DNA of 64,000 nt from CAWEQW01 sp963811365. Its GTDB lineage: Bacteria > Actinomycetota > Actinomycetes > Propionibacteriales > Nocardioidaceae. The DNA lies in NCBI GenBank assembly GCA_963811365.1, contig CAWEQW010000008.1, positions 124,001 to 188,000 of the forward strand, in the 5' to 3' direction. Shown one piece after another: positions 1 to 9,955 of the stretch (position 1 is the first letter of the stretch; every line of letters begins with the position of its first letter). The notes under the pieces were generated by a model that saw nothing but the letters and a program-made list of their open reading frames with translations, was not told the DNA's origin and made no database searches. Both the position numbers and the translations under genes were made by a program.

Positions 1-1045
1 TCATCTGGGCGGTCAGCCAGACCGTGATGCCGGCCGCCATGTAGCGCACGAACGGGTCCTTGGTGCGGAGCGCCACCCGGATGCCGGCGTACGCGATGGT
101 CAAGAACAGCACGAGCACCAGGATCGTGCCGACCAGGCCGAGCTCCTCGCCCAGCACGGCGAAGATGTAGTCGGTGTGCGCCTCGGGCAGCGTGCCCCAC
201 TTCTGCTGGCTGGCGCCGATGCCCTTGCCGAGGATGCCGCCGCTGGACATCGCGAACAGGCCGTGGGCGGCCTGCCAGCCCGCGCCCTGGTAGTCCTTGA
301 ACGGGTCCGCGAACGTGGTGAGCCGCTGCAGGCGCTCGGTGTTCGTGGTCGCCAGCCAGAGCGCCAGCACGGACACCGACGTGAGCGCGAAGACGAACAG
401 GCGGGCGGGTGCGCCGACGATCCAGAGCATCCCGAGCACGATCGCGAACATCACCAGGGCGGTGCCGAGGTCGCCCTGCAGGACGACGAGGGCGGTCACC
501 GCCCCGGTGACCGGGACCATCGGCACCAAGGTGTGCTTCCAGTCGTCGAGCAGCCTCTCCTTGCGCGCGTAGAGGTCCGCGCACCACAAGATGATCGCCA
601 GCTTGGCGATCTCCGAGGGCTGCATGGTGAACGGCCCGAGCGCCAGCCAGTTGCGGTTGCCGTTGACGGTGAGGCCGAGACCCGTGCGGGTCAGGTAGAT
701 CAGCACGGTCGAGACGAGCAGCGCCGGCCAGGCCAGCCTGCGCAGCAGCGCGTGCGGCAGCCGAGAGGCGAGGAACGCCAGCGGGAGCGCGAGACCGACC
801 CAGGTCAGCTGCTTGAGGAAGACGTGGTAGCTGTCGCCGCCGAAGACCTGGTAGGAGTAGACGCTCGACGCGCTCAGCACCTCCATCAGTCCGATCACCA
901 GCAGCAGCGACGAGGCCCCGAGGAGCAGGTAGTACGACGTCAGCGGTCGGTCGAGGACGTGGCCCACCGACTGCCTGGTGGCAGCCAGCCAGGCGCCGAG
1001 ACGCGACGACCGTTCGCGGCCCTGGGTGCCTGCTGTCGTCGTCAC
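1..1045 (-). CDS. ftsW: FtsW, septal peptidoglycan polymerase (SEDS family), 3' end outside window
   Basis: Polytopic membrane glycosyltransferase that polymerises lipid II at the septum together with the class B PBP FtsI. The GTG at 1045-1043 is preceded by GGGAGGACCAGC, a good ribosome site. The first 348 codons are in the window and read without a frame break. The N-terminus is about 40 hydrophilic residues, then alternating hydrophobic segments. Family landmarks visible are the loop with GLTVNGNRNWL, the QPSEIAKL segment and the late loop SSGGILGKGIGAS. It is the last gene of the minus-strand dcw run seen here, 39 bp after murD. murG, murC and ftsQ would normally follow beyond the edge. 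RodA is the alternative, but the dcw context decides for FtsW. Confidence 0.95.
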   Translation of the reverse strand, partial: MTTTAGTQGRERSSRLGAWLAATRQSVGHVLDRPLTSYYLLLGASSLLLVIGLMEVLSASSVYSYQVFGGDSYHVFLKQLTWVGLALPLAFLASRLPHALLRRLAWPALLVSTVLIYLTRTGLGLTVNGNRNWLALGPFTMQPSEIAKLAIILWCADLYARKERLLDDWKHTLVPMVPVTGAVTALVVLQGDLGTALVMFAIVLGMLWIVGAPARLFVFALTSVSVLALWLATTNTERLQRLTTFADPFKDYQGAGWQAAHGLFAMSSGGILGKGIGASQQKWGTLPEAHTDYIFAVLGEELGLVGTILVLVLFLTIAYAGIRVALRTKDPFVRYMAAGITVWLTAQM

Positions 1046-1084
1046 GCTGGTCCTCCCGCGGCGGGCGAGGCGGCCGCCCCCTCC

Positions 1085-2518
1085 TCAGCGTTCGCGCAGG
1101 CGACGCACCGACTCGGCGAAGGCATCCCCGCGAGCACCGTAGTTCGCGAACATGTCCATGGACGCACAGCCCGGGGCGAGCAGCACCGTGTCGCCCGGAC
1201 GCGCCAGGTCAGCCGCCGCTCGGACCACACGGTCCATGACAGAAGTGTCCCCACCATCGACTTCGATCACGGGGACATCGGGCGCGTGTCGCGAAAGCGC
1301 GTGCGCGACGACGTCACGGTCCCGGCCGAGCAGCACGACGCCGCGCAGCCGGTCGCGTACGGCGGTGACCAGGCCGTCGAACGCGGCGCCCTTGGCCAGC
1401 CCGCCGGCCACCCAGACCACGGACTCGTAGGCCTGCAGAGAGGAGGCCGCGGCATGCGGGTTGGTGGCCTTGGAGTCGTCGACGTAGCGCACCTCCCCGA
1501 CCGTGCCGAGGTCGGCGATCCGGTGGCCGGCCGGCCGGAACGAGCGCAGTCCGTCGCGGACGGCCGCGGTCGAGACGCCGTGCGCCCTGGCCAGCGCGGC
1601 GGCCGCCAGCGCGTCGGCGACCACGTGCGGCGCCGGTGAGGCGAGGTCGTCGACACCGCAGAGCTCCGCGGCGCTGTGCCGGCGCTGCTCGATGAAGGCG
1701 CGGTCGCAGAGCATCCCGTCGACGACCCCGAGCATGCCGACGCCCGGCACGCCGAGGGTGAACCCGATCGCCCGGGCCCCGTCCATGACGTCGGCCCCGC
1801 GGACCAGCCGTTCGGTGACCGGGTCCGCGGCGTTGTACACGCAGGCCCGCTGCACCCGCTCGTAGATGCGGCCCTTGTCGGCGGCGTAGTCGGCCATCGA
1901 GGCGTACCAGTCGAGGTGGTCCTCGGCGACGTTGAGCACCGCGGCGGACTCCGCGGACATCGTGTGGGTGTAGTGCAGCTGGAAGCTGGACAGCTCGACC
2001 GCGTAGACGTCGTACGGCTCGGGGTCCATCACCGCCTCCACGATCGGCAGGCCGACGTTGCCGCAGGCGATGCTGCGCAGCCCGTGGGCCCGCAGGATGC
2101 CGTCGAGCATCTGCACCGTGGTCGTCTTGCCGTTGGTGCCCGTGACGCACAGCCACGCGCCCGGGCAGTCGGGGTCCCGCAGCCGCCAGGCGAGCTCGAC
2201 CTCGCCCCAGACCGGGACTCCCCGGTCGCGCGCGGCCCTGATCACCGGGGCGGTGGGCGGCACTCCCGGCGAGGTCACCACCACGTCCGCCCCCTCGGGC
2301 AGCGCCGCGGTCATCCCCGTGCCGATGCGCAGGTCGGCCCCGAGGATCTCCAGAAGGGCGGCCTTGTCCTGCTGGTCCGCGTCGCGGACTCGGCCAGCAC
2401 GGTGACGTGCGCGCCGACGTGCGTGAGGTTGTCGGCGGCCGCGAACCCCGAGACGCCGATGCCGACGACGACGGCCTGCACGCCCGCCCACGAGTCGTGC
2501 CTGCCCAGCGAGTCGCAC
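1085..2518 (-). CDS. murD: MurD, UDP-MurNAc-L-Ala:D-Glu ligase (two apparent frameshifts)
   Basis: Cytoplasmic ATP-dependent ligase adding D-glutamate to UDP-MurNAc-L-Ala. The main frame shows the P-loop VTGNTGKTT-type motif (read as VTGTNGKTTTV), the central Mur ligase domain and a C-terminal domain with DDSKATNPHA. Length is about 477 codons, normal for MurD. The start is taken as the GTG at 2518, just past the mraY stop. Between about 2510 and 2390 the Rossmann-like N-terminus (GIGVSGFAAADNL) lies in a different frame from the rest, so the sequence carries two compensating indels. This is more likely a sequence error than decay, because the gene is essential and the neighbouring genes show the same fault. 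Confidence 0.9.
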   Translation of the reverse strand: MRLAGQARLVGGRAGRRRRHRRLGVRGRRQPHARRRARHRAGRVRDADQQDKAALLEILGADLRIGTGMTAALPEGADVVVTSPGVPPTAPVIRAARDRGVPVWGEVELAWRLRDPDCPGAWLCVTGTNGKTTTVQMLDGILRAHGLRSIACGNVGLPIVEAVMDPEPYDVYAVELSSFQLHYTHTMSAESAAVLNVAEDHLDWYASMADYAADKGRIYERVQRACVYNAADPVTERLVRGADVMDGARAIGFTLGVPGVGMLGVVDGMLCDRAFIEQRRHSAAELCGVDDLASPAPHVVADALAAAALARAHGVSTAAVRDGLRSFRPAGHRIADLGTVGEVRYVDDSKATNPHAAASSLQAYESVVWVAGGLAKGAAFDGLVTAVRDRLRGVVLLGRDRDVVAHALSRHAPDVPVIEVDGGDTSVMDRVVRAAADLARPGDTVLLAPGCASMDMFANYGARGDAFAESVRRLRER

Positions 2519-2520
2519 GG

Positions 2521-3587
2521 TCACGCTCCGGCCACCCACTCGGCGTAGAAGATCCCGAGCCCGGCCGCGACGCAGATGCCGGTGATGATCCAGAACCGGA
2601 TGACCACGGTGACCTCGTCCCAGCCCTTCAGCTCGAAGTGGTGGTGCAGCGGCGCCATCCGGAACATCCGCTTGCCCTTGGTCAGCTTGAAGTAGCCGAC
2701 CTGGAGGATCACCGAGAGCGTCTGATGACGAACAGCCCGCCGAGGATGCCGAGCAGGAGCTCGGTGCGGGTCAGCATCGGCGAAGCCGGCCAGCGTCCCG
2801 CCGAGCGCCAGGGAGCCGGTGTCGCCCATGAAGATCTTCGCCGGCGAGGCGTTCCACCACAGGAAGCCGAAGCAGGCCCCGGTCAGCGCGGCGGCGATCA
2901 CCGCGAGGTCGAGCGGGTCGCGGACCTCGTAGCAGTTGGGCCCCTGGTTGAGCTTGCAGAACTGGTTGTTCTGCCAGATGTTCACCAGTGTGTACGCCGC
3001 GAACACCATCGTGCGACGCGCCGGTCGGCGAGACCGTCGAGGCCGTCGGTGAGGTTGACCGCGTTGCTGGAGCCGGCGATCAGCAGCATGATCAGCACGA
3101 TCGCGAGGATGGTCGGGAGCTGCCAGCGCGGCAGGTCGCGCAGGAACGAGATCGACTGCGAGGCCGGGGACTGGCCCCGGTCGTCGGGAAGGTTCAGCGC
3201 CAGCCACGCGAACACCAGGGCGACGAGGGTCTGGCCGGCCATCTTCGCCTTGCTGCGCAGGCCGAGGCTGCGCTGCTTCGCGATCTTGATGTAGTCGTCG
3301 AGGAAGCCGACCGTGCCCAGCCCGACCATCAAGAACAGCAGCAGGATGCCGGACACGGACGGCTGCTCGCCCACCAGCAGCTTGGCGAAGACGTAGGCCA
3401 GCACCACCGAGACGATGATGACCAGCCCGCCCATCGTCGGGGTTCCGCGCTTGGTGTGGTGCGTGGTCGGGCCGTCGTCGCGGATCAGCTGGCCGTAGCC
3501 CTTGGCCACCAGGATCCGGATCGCGAGCACGGTGCCGAGAAGCGTGAAGACCAGGGCGAGGCCTCCCGCGAGGAGGATCGCCTTCAT
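2521..3587 (-). CDS. mraY: MraY, phospho-MurNAc-pentapeptide translocase (frameshifted in this sequence)
   Basis: Integral membrane enzyme that transfers phospho-MurNAc-pentapeptide to undecaprenyl phosphate, giving lipid I. ATG at 3587 overlaps the murF stop (ATGA). Signatures present: KRGTPTMGGL near residue 46, FLDDYIKI, NLTDGLDGLA, FMGDTGSLALGG and the C-terminal HHHFELKGW. The length of 1067 bp is not a multiple of three. Two extra C bases near 3010-3025 break the frame after NLTDGLDGLA. An extra G near 2781 and a second change near 2727 put about 17 codons out of frame. With these removed the protein is about 353 residues with the usual ten membrane segments. Confidence 0.92.
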
Positions 3588-4997
3588 CGGGCGGCCTCTC
3601 CGGCAGCTGCGTCGGCGAGCACTGCGTCGGCGACCTTGTCGAGCTCGGCGGCGCGCGAGGCCTTGAAGAGCACCACGTCACCGGGGCGCGAGGTGGGCGC
3701 GCAGCCAGGCGGCGGCCGCGTCGTTGTCCGGCACGAACACCGACTCCTCGTTCCACGAGCCCTCGAGGCAGGCGCCGAGGTGCAGCGGCGCGGGCGGCCT
3801 CCCCCACGACCACGAGCTGGCTGATGTCCAGGCGCACCGCGAGCCGGCCGATCGCGTCGTGCTCGTCCTGGCTGGCGTCACCGAGCTCGCGCATCTCACC
3901 GAGCACGGCGATCGTCCGGGCGCCCTCGCCACGCCCGCGCCCGAGCGCCGCCAGCGCCTTGAGCGCGGCCCGCATCGAGTCCGGGTTGGCGTTGTAGGCG
4001 TCGTTGACCACGGTGACCCCGTCGGCGCGGACGTGCTGCTCCATGCGCCAGCGTGACGTCGCGGTGGCGGCGCAGAGCGCGGCGGCCACCGCGTCGAGCT
4101 CCATCCCGAGGGCGAGCGCGACGGCTGCCGCGGCGACCGCGTTCAGCGCCTGGTGCTCCCCGATCAGCTGGAGGCGCACCTGCGCCGTACGACCGGCGTG
4201 GGTCACCGTGAACGTCGGGCGACCACCGGGGTCGAGGGACAGGTCGCCGAGCCGGACGTCGGCCTCCGCTCCCTCCCCGAAGAACAGCACCCGGCCGGCA
4301 CAGCGGTCGGCCATCGCCCGCACCAGCGGGTCGTCGGCGTTCAGCACCGCGATGCCCTCGGGACCGAGCGCGTCGACCAGCTCGCCCTTGGCCTGCGCCA
4401 CCGCCTCCTGGCTGCCGAACTCGCCGAGGTGGGCCTTGCCGACGTTGAGCACCAGGGAGACGTCCGGCTGCGCGATCGCGCACAGGTCGCGCAGGTGCCC
4501 GATCCCCCGGGCGCCCATCTCCAGGACCAGCGCGCGGGTGTCCGCGGTCGCGCGGAGGGTGGTGACCGGCATCCCGATCTCGTTGTTGAACGACCCCGGC
4601 GTGGCGACGGTCGGGGCGGTCCCCCGCGAGCACCTGGGCCAGCAGGTCCTTGGTGCTGGTCTTGCCCTGCGAGCCGGTGAGCGCCACGACCTGCAGGTCG
4701 TCGAGCGCGGCCGAGGAGGTGCCGGGCCAGCGCGCCGAGCGCCTGCTGTGGGTCGTCGACCACGACCGTGGGTACGCCGGTGGGGCGGCTGCCGAGCACC
4801 GCGGCGGCCCCGCCGGCCGCGGCGGCCTCGGCGAACGCGTGACCGTCGGCCCGCTCCCCCACGAACGCGACGAACAGGCCGCCCGGCTCGGGGAACCGGC
4901 TGTCGATGAAGGCGGGGCCGGTGACGGTGACGCCCCGGTCGTCGTGCGGCTCGCCGCCGACCACCGCGGCGATCTCCGCCAGGCTCATGGGAGTCAT
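3584..4997 (-). CDS. murF: MurF, UDP-MurNAc-tripeptide:D-Ala-D-Ala ligase (four apparent single-base insertions)
   Basis: Adds D-Ala-D-Ala to the UDP-MurNAc-tripeptide, the last cytoplasmic step before MraY. The ATG at 4997 overlaps the murE stop; a second ATG at 4988 (MSLAEIAAVVGG) is an equally good start. Pieces in different frames fit MurF in order: N-terminal domain (FIDSRFPEPGGLFVAF), P-loop GSQGKTSTKD, central domain with VLEMGARGIGHL and NDAYNANPDSM, and the tail VVLFKASRAAELDKV. Frame changes fall near 4715, 4620, 3790 and 3685, the last in a run of four G. Removing four bases gives 470 codons, the usual length. The cluster points to sequence error, not a pseudogene. Confidence 0.9.
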
Positions 4998-6525
4998 CGG
5001 GCCTCGATCTCCTCGCGCAGCACCACCCGGTCGTCGAACGGGTGCACGGTCCCGTCCACCTCCTGTCCTGTCTCGTGTCCCTTGCCGGCCACGACGACGG
5101 TGTCGCCGGGGCCGGCCAGCCGCACCGCCAGCCGGATCGCCGCCCGCCGGTCGCCCTCCTCGTGGAGGTCGGCGCGCGCCGGCTCCGGGACCGACCGCGC
5201 GCCCGCGAGCACCGCTGAGCGGATGGCCCCCGGCGGCTCGCCGCGCGGGTTGTCGTCGGTGACCACGAGGACGTCGGCCAGCCGAGCGGCGACCTCGCCC
5301 ATCAGCGGCCGCTTGCCGGTGTCCCGGTCCCCGCCGGCACCGATGACCACGATCAGCCGTCCGTCGCTCAGCGGCCGCAGCGCCTCGAGGGCCGCGGTCA
5401 CCGCATCCGGCTTGTGCGCGTAGTCCACGACGGCGAGGAACTGCTGGCCGGCGTCCACGCGCTCGAGCCGTCCGGGCACGCCCGGCGAGGACGACATCGC
5501 GGCCGCCACGACCGCCGGGTCGAAGCCGGCCTCGGCGAGCGCCGCCACGGCGCACAGCGCGTTGGCGACGTTGAACGCGCCGGTCAGCGGCACCCGGGCG
5601 GGGATCGCCGGACCCGTGGGCGGGTGGATCGTGAACGAGGACCCGACCGGGTCGAGCACGACGCCGGTCGCACGCCAGTCGGCGGCGAGCACCGCTCGCG
5701 GAGTACGTGCGCACCGGGATGGCGGCCTCGGCCAGCAGTCGCCGGCCGTGCTCGTCGTCGACGTTGACCAGCGCGAGCCGGGCCCGCTCCGGGGTGAACA
5801 GCGAGGCCTTGGCCTGCGAAGTAGTCCTCGAGGTCGGCGTGGAAGTCGAGGTGGTCGCGGCCGAGGTTGGTGAACGCGGCCACGTCGAAGACCACGCCGT
5901 CGACGCGTCCCATCACGAGCGCGTGGCTGGAGACCTCCATGACGCAGCCCTGCACGGCGTGCTCGCGCATCACCGCGAACAGCGCGTGCAGGTCGGGCGC
6001 CTCGGGGGTGGTCAGCGAGGTGGTCAGGTCCTGGCCGGTGACCCGGGTGCCGACCGTGCCGACGACCGCCGCGGCGATGCCGGCGTCGGTCAGCGCACCC
6101 TCGGCCAGCCGCGTGGTCGTGGTCTTGCCCTGCGTGCCGGTGACCGCGACCAGCCGCATGCTCCGGGCCGGCTCCCCGTAGACGCGGGCGGCCAGCAGCC
6201 CGAGCACGCGGCGCGGGCGCTCGACGACGAGCTGCGGGACGTCGAGCCCGGCGCACAGCTGGGCGCCCTCGGAATCGGTCAGCACGGCGACCGCGCCCGC
6301 CTCCACGGCCTGCGCCGCGAAGCTCGCGCCGTGCGCTCGAGCGCCCGGCGGGGCGGCGTACAGGTCGCCGGGGACCACCCGCCTGGTGCTGAGCGTCAGC
6401 CCGGTCACCGACGGGTCGCGGTCGAGGTGCCGGGACTCGACCAGGTCGTCCGCGAGCCAGCCGGCCACGACCGACAGCGGCGTCGACACGGGCACGTCCG
6501 GTCGTGTCGGGATCACTGCTGGCAC
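4994..6525 (-). CDS. murE: MurE, UDP-MurNAc-dipeptide:diaminopimelate ligase (two apparent insertions)
   Basis: Adds the third stem-peptide residue. DDNPRGEP in the C-terminal domain is the diaminopimelate-type signature. Also visible are GTQGKTTTTRL (P-loop, about residue 125), TTPEAPDLHA, EVSSHAL and VVVAGKGHE. The GTG at 6525 is used because a TACCCT box ends 6 nt upstream and the ftsI stop lies just before it. A G insertion near 5813 (after EDYFA) and a second frame change near 5697 put about 40 codons in another frame. With both removed the gene is 510 codons, a normal length. It sits 19 bp after ftsI and overlaps murF by ATGA. Confidence 0.92.
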
Positions 6526-6531
6526 GCCGAG

Positions 6532-6537
6532 AGGGTA
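6532..6537 (-). promoter_or_regulatory. -10-like box TACCCT before murE
   Basis: TACCCT ends 6 nt before the murE GTG. This suggests an internal, nearly leaderless promoter inside the dcw operon. No clear -35 was identified. Confidence 0.4.
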
Positions 6538-6544
6538 TCGAGGC

Positions 6545-8374
6545 TCACCAGGTCAGTGGAGCCGTGGGTGGCTTGGCGCCGGTCGGCGGCACGCCGTACT
6601 TCTGCAGCAGGTAGGTCATGATCTCGCGGAACACCGGGCCCGCGGTGGTGCCGCCGAAGCCGCCGTTGCGCGGGTTCTGCACCACGACGTACACCATGAA
6701 CCGCGGCTTGTCGGCGGGGGCGAAGCCGGCGAAGGAGACCGTGTGGGTGCCGTCGTAGCAGCCGCAGCGCCGTCCGACGCGCTCGGCCGTGCCGGTCTTG
6801 CCGGCCACCAGGTAGCCGGGGATCGCGGCCATCGGCGCGGTGCCCCCCGGACCCGTGACCGCCTCCATCATCCGGGCCTCCTGGCGAGCGGCGCTCGCGC
6901 TGACGACGCGGTGCCGGCTCGTCGTCGCCGAGCCGACGACCTCTCCCCCGGACGTGGTCAGCCGGCCCTTGACGAGGCTGGGCGAGACGTAGACGCCACC
7001 GTTGGCGATCGTGTTGACCGCGGCCGCCATCTGCACCGCGGAGACCGCGACGCCCTGTCCGAAGGCGATGTTGTCCTGGTTGATCTGCGCCCAGGTGCGC
7101 CAGTCCGGCAGCACGCCCGCGGACTCCCCGTCCACCCCGAGGCCGCTCCGCGCGCCCAGGCCGAACCTGCGCAGGTACCCGGAGAGCTGCTCGGGGGTGA
7201 ACTTGCGGTCGGCCATCACGGTGCCGATGTTGGAGGACTTGGCGAGCACCCCCGTGAGCGTGAGCCGCAGCCGGCCGTGCGCGTAGTCGTCGGAGATGAT
7301 CCGGTCGCTGGAACGGATCTGGCCGGGCACCACGATCCGGGTCTGCGGAGTCACCTTGTGGGCGTCGATCAGGGCCGAGGTGGTGAGCACCTTCTCCACC
7401 GAGCCCGGCTCGTAGGCGTCGCGCAGCGCCCGGGACCCGAGGTCGGCCCGCGGGGAGCTCGCCGGGTCGTTGGCGTCGAACGTCGGGTAGTCGGCCAGCG
7501 CCAGCAGCTCGCCGGTGTGGGTGTCCATCACCACCGCGGAGCCGGAGTCGGCGCGCGAGCTCTGCACGGCGTCGCGCAGCGCGCGCTGGGCGTACCACTG
7601 CACGTCGCGGTCGATCGTCAGCCGGACGTCGTGGCCGCTGCGCGGTGGCACGACGTTGTTGTCCCCGAGCGGGATGCGGTTGCCGCCGCCCTCCTCGTAC
7701 GTCGCCGAGCCGTCGCGTCCGGTGAGGTGCTTGTCGAACATCAGCTCGGCGCCCTCGGCGGCGTCGCCCTCGGCGTTCATGAAGCCGAGGAGGTTGGCGG
7801 CCACGTCCTTGGCGGGATAGTCGCGCACCGGGTCCCGGCGGGTGTCGATGCCGTGGTAGCCGCGGGCGTCGATGGCCGCGACGACGGAGTCCGCCCGGGT
7901 GGAGGGCACCCGCCGCGCGATGTACTGGAAGTGCGTCCCGGGCTGCTGCAGCCGCGCCAACGTGTCGGCGTAGTCGAGGCCGAGCCGGCGGGTCAGGATC
8001 TTGGCGATCGCTCCGGCGTGCGGAGAGGTCATGGTCGGGTCCGCGACGATCATCAGCCCGTCCACCGACTCGGCCAGCTTGACGCCGTCGCGGTCCAGGA
8101 TCGTGCCACGGTTCGCCGGGAGGGTCTCGGTCACGAGGCCGGTGGCCTGGTTGGCGACGGCCTTGGCGGCGTACGTCTTCGCGTCGATGCCCTGGAGCTG
8201 GACGAGCCGCACAGCGAAGACCGACACCACCATGGCGATGACCACGAAGCTGACCCGCAGCCGCAGCATCGACGCACCGCGCAGCGAGCGCCGGCCGCGG
8301 CCCCGACGGGGTGAGCCGGAGCGCCCGCGGCGTGGCGGCACGGCCGGCCCTGACGGACGCCTGCCCTGGGTCAA
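6545..8374 (-). CDS. ftsI: FtsI / PBP3-type septal transpeptidase (class B PBP)
   Basis: Cross-links septal peptidoglycan as FtsW's partner. 609 residues: a basic N-terminal tail, one membrane anchor at about residues 41-57, a PBP dimerisation domain, then the transpeptidase domain. Catalytic motifs are S325-V-E-K328, S380-S-N382 and K526-T-G528. The start is TTG at 8374, overlapping the ftsL-like stop (TTGA), which implies translational coupling. The reading frame is intact across all 1.8 kb, in contrast to the Mur genes downstream. The cysteine pair near residues 537-539 (RRCGCYDG) follows the KTG motif. Confidence 0.96.
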   Translation of the reverse strand: MTQGRRPSGPAVPPRRGRSGSPRRGRGRRSLRGASMLRLRVSFVVIAMVVSVFAVRLVQLQGIDAKTYAAKAVANQATGLVTETLPANRGTILDRDGVKLAESVDGLMIVADPTMTSPHAGAIAKILTRRLGLDYADTLARLQQPGTHFQYIARRVPSTRADSVVAAIDARGYHGIDTRRDPVRDYPAKDVAANLLGFMNAEGDAAEGAELMFDKHLTGRDGSATYEEGGGNRIPLGDNNVVPPRSGHDVRLTIDRDVQWYAQRALRDAVQSSRADSGSAVVMDTHTGELLALADYPTFDANDPASSPRADLGSRALRDAYEPGSVEKVLTTSALIDAHKVTPQTRIVVPGQIRSSDRIISDDYAHGRLRLTLTGVLAKSSNIGTVMADRKFTPEQLSGYLRRFGLGARSGLGVDGESAGVLPDWRTWAQINQDNIAFGQGVAVSAVQMAAAVNTIANGGVYVSPSLVKGRLTTSGGEVVGSATTSRHRVVSASAARQEARMMEAVTGPGGTAPMAAIPGYLVAGKTGTAERVGRRCGCYDGTHTVSFAGFAPADKPRFMVYVVVQNPRNGGFGGTTAGPVFREIMTYLLQKYGVPPTGAKPPTAPLTW

Positions 8375-8979
8375 CGGGTGCTCCCCCCGGCTGCGGTCTG
8401 CTGGCTGCTCCCAGTTGTACCGGTCGGGGCGCCGCTCGCCGCGCCCGGCGCGCCGTCGGCCGCCGGGCCGGTCCCCGTGGCCGAGGGGCCCGCCGAGGGC
8501 TTCGCGACCACCCGCACGGGCGGCCGCACCAGACTGCGGGGCTTGGCTCGCGGCAGGTCGGTGACCCGCAGCGCACCCTCGCTGGTGGCCGGAGCGGGCC
8601 GGCCGAGGATCCGACCGTCGGAGAGCCGCAGGAACGCGGGCGTGGCCGGCGGCACCATGCCCATCGCGCGGGCCCGCTCGGCGAGCCGCTGCGGGTCGCG
8701 CAGCCGCTCCAGCGACATCGACAGCGACTGCTCCTTGGCCGCGAGCGCCGAGGAGCGCTGCTGCAGCGCGGAGGCGGTGAACGACGACTGCTGCATCGAG
8801 GTGTTGACCATGAGCAGGCCCGCGACGCCACCGATGAGCAGCAGCGAGACGAGCACCATGAAGGGCACCCGGGGAGCGCGCTGGGGACGACGCGGCACCA
8901 CGGTGAGGCGAGCCCGGTCGACCGCGGCCTCGACGAGCCGGGGAGCGCGGGTGCGGGCGAGGTTCGAGAAGGTGCTCAT
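8371..8979 (-). CDS. ftsL: FtsL-like bitopic division protein
   Basis: 202 residues: a basic cytoplasmic tail, one membrane segment at about residues 41-60 (FMVLVSLLLIGGVAGLLMV), then a short coiled-coil region with SLERLRDPQRLAERARAMGM, typical of FtsL/DivIC-like proteins. The C-terminal 80 residues are rich in Pro, Ala, Gly and Thr. It probably bridges FtsQ/FtsB-type proteins and the FtsWI synthase. The ATG at 8979 overlaps the rsmH stop and the TGA overlaps the ftsI start. Sequence conservation in this family is weak, so identity rests on topology, the coiled-coil motif and position between rsmH and ftsI (compare Rv2164c). Confidence 0.82.
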   Translation of the reverse strand: MSTFSNLARTRAPRLVEAAVDRARLTVVPRRPQRAPRVPFMVLVSLLLIGGVAGLLMVNTSMQQSSFTASALQQRSSALAAKEQSLSMSLERLRDPQRLAERARAMGMVPPATPAFLRLSDGRILGRPAPATSEGALRVTDLPRAKPRSLVRPPVRVVAKPSAGPSATGTGPAADGAPGAASGAPTGTTGSSQQTAAGGSTR

Positions 8980-9947
8980 GCGGCGGCTCCGGTCCGGACT
9001 CGTTCGACGGCGCGCAGACGCACCGACGCTGCGCGGGGGTTCTGCTCGGTCTCCTCTGGCGAGGCCTTCTCGGCGCCGCGGGTCAGCAGCCGCAGCGCCG
9101 GCTCGTGTCCCTCGGGCACGAACGGCAGGTCCGGCGGCAGGTCGCTGCGGGTGGCCGCGGCGAAGGCGTGCTTGGTGATCCGGTCCTCGAGCGAGTGGTA
9201 GGACAGCACCACCACCCGCCCGCCGACGCCGATCGCGTCGATGGCGGCGGGCAGCGCCCGGCGAAGCACGGACAGCTCGTCGTTGACCTCGATGCGCAGG
9301 GCCTGGAAGGTGCGCTTGGCCGGGTGCCCTCCGGTGCGCCGGGCGGGTGCCGGGATCGCTTCGCGGACCAGCTCGACGAGCCGGGCGGAGCGGTCGAACG
9401 GCCGCCTGTCGCGCTCGCGCACGATCGAGTCGGCGATCCGGCGCGCGAACCGCTCCTCGCCGTACCAGGAGAGGATCCGCGCCAGCTCCTCGGCCGGGTA
9501 GGTGTTGAGCACGTCGGCCGCGGTCGGGCCGGTGGTGTCGTTCATCCGCATGTCGAGCGGCGCGTCCTCGGCGTAGGCGAAGCCCCGCTCGCGGACGTCG
9601 AGCTGCATCGAGGAGACACCGAGGTCGAACAGCACGCCGTCGACGTGCTGCACGCCCCACCCGGGAAGCGCCTCGGCGAGCACCTCGCCGATCTCGTCGT
9701 AGACGGCGTGCGCCAGCCTCACCCGCCCGGCGAACGGCGCCAGCCGCTCACCGCTGAGCTCGAGGGCGCGCGGGTCACGGTCGATGCCGACCACCCGGGC
9801 CTGCGGGCAGCGGGCCAGCACCGCCTCGGTGTGGCCGCCCAGACCCAGCGTCGCGTCGACCAGCACCGAGCCGGGACGCTCGAGCGGAGGAGCCAGAAGG
9901 GCGACGACCCGGTCGAGCAGGACCGGGACGTGGGCGGGGCGGGCCAT
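8976..9947 (-). CDS. rsmH: RsmH, 16S rRNA m4C1402 methyltransferase
   Basis: SAM-dependent N4-methyltransferase for C1402 of 16S rRNA. 323 residues beginning MARPAHVPVLLDRVV. SAM-binding motif VDATLGLGGHTEAVL near residue 30, then IGIDRDP-like VVGIDRDPRAL, FDLGVSSMQLD, and the C-terminal FQALRIEVNDEL and VVLSYHSLEDR. The start is the ATG at 9947, 8 nt after the stop of the 50-codon ORF. An upstream in-frame extension exists but lacks homology. The stop overlaps the ftsL-like start by ATGA. Confidence 0.96.
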   Translation of the reverse strand: MARPAHVPVLLDRVVALLAPPLERPGSVLVDATLGLGGHTEAVLARCPQARVVGIDRDPRALELSGERLAPFAGRVRLAHAVYDEIGEVLAEALPGWGVQHVDGVLFDLGVSSMQLDVRERGFAYAEDAPLDMRMNDTTGPTAADVLNTYPAEELARILSWYGEERFARRIADSIVRERDRRPFDRSARLVELVREAIPAPARRTGGHPAKRTFQALRIEVNDELSVLRRALPAAIDAIGVGGRVVVLSYHSLEDRITKHAFAAATRSDLPPDLPFVPEGHEPALRLLTRGAEKASPEETEQNPRAASVRLRAVERVRTGAAA

Positions 9948-9955
9948 CGGTCCGC

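Noticed and set aside
2380..5830. Pseudogenes of murD, mraY, murF and murE
   Set aside because: The genes are essential, each segment is conserved up to its frame change, and changes are mostly single-base insertions confined to one stretch. Sequence error explains them better.
6386..8314. 642-codon plus-strand frame over ftsI
   Set aside because: Antisense shadow of ftsI, His/Gly/Val-rich without a motif.
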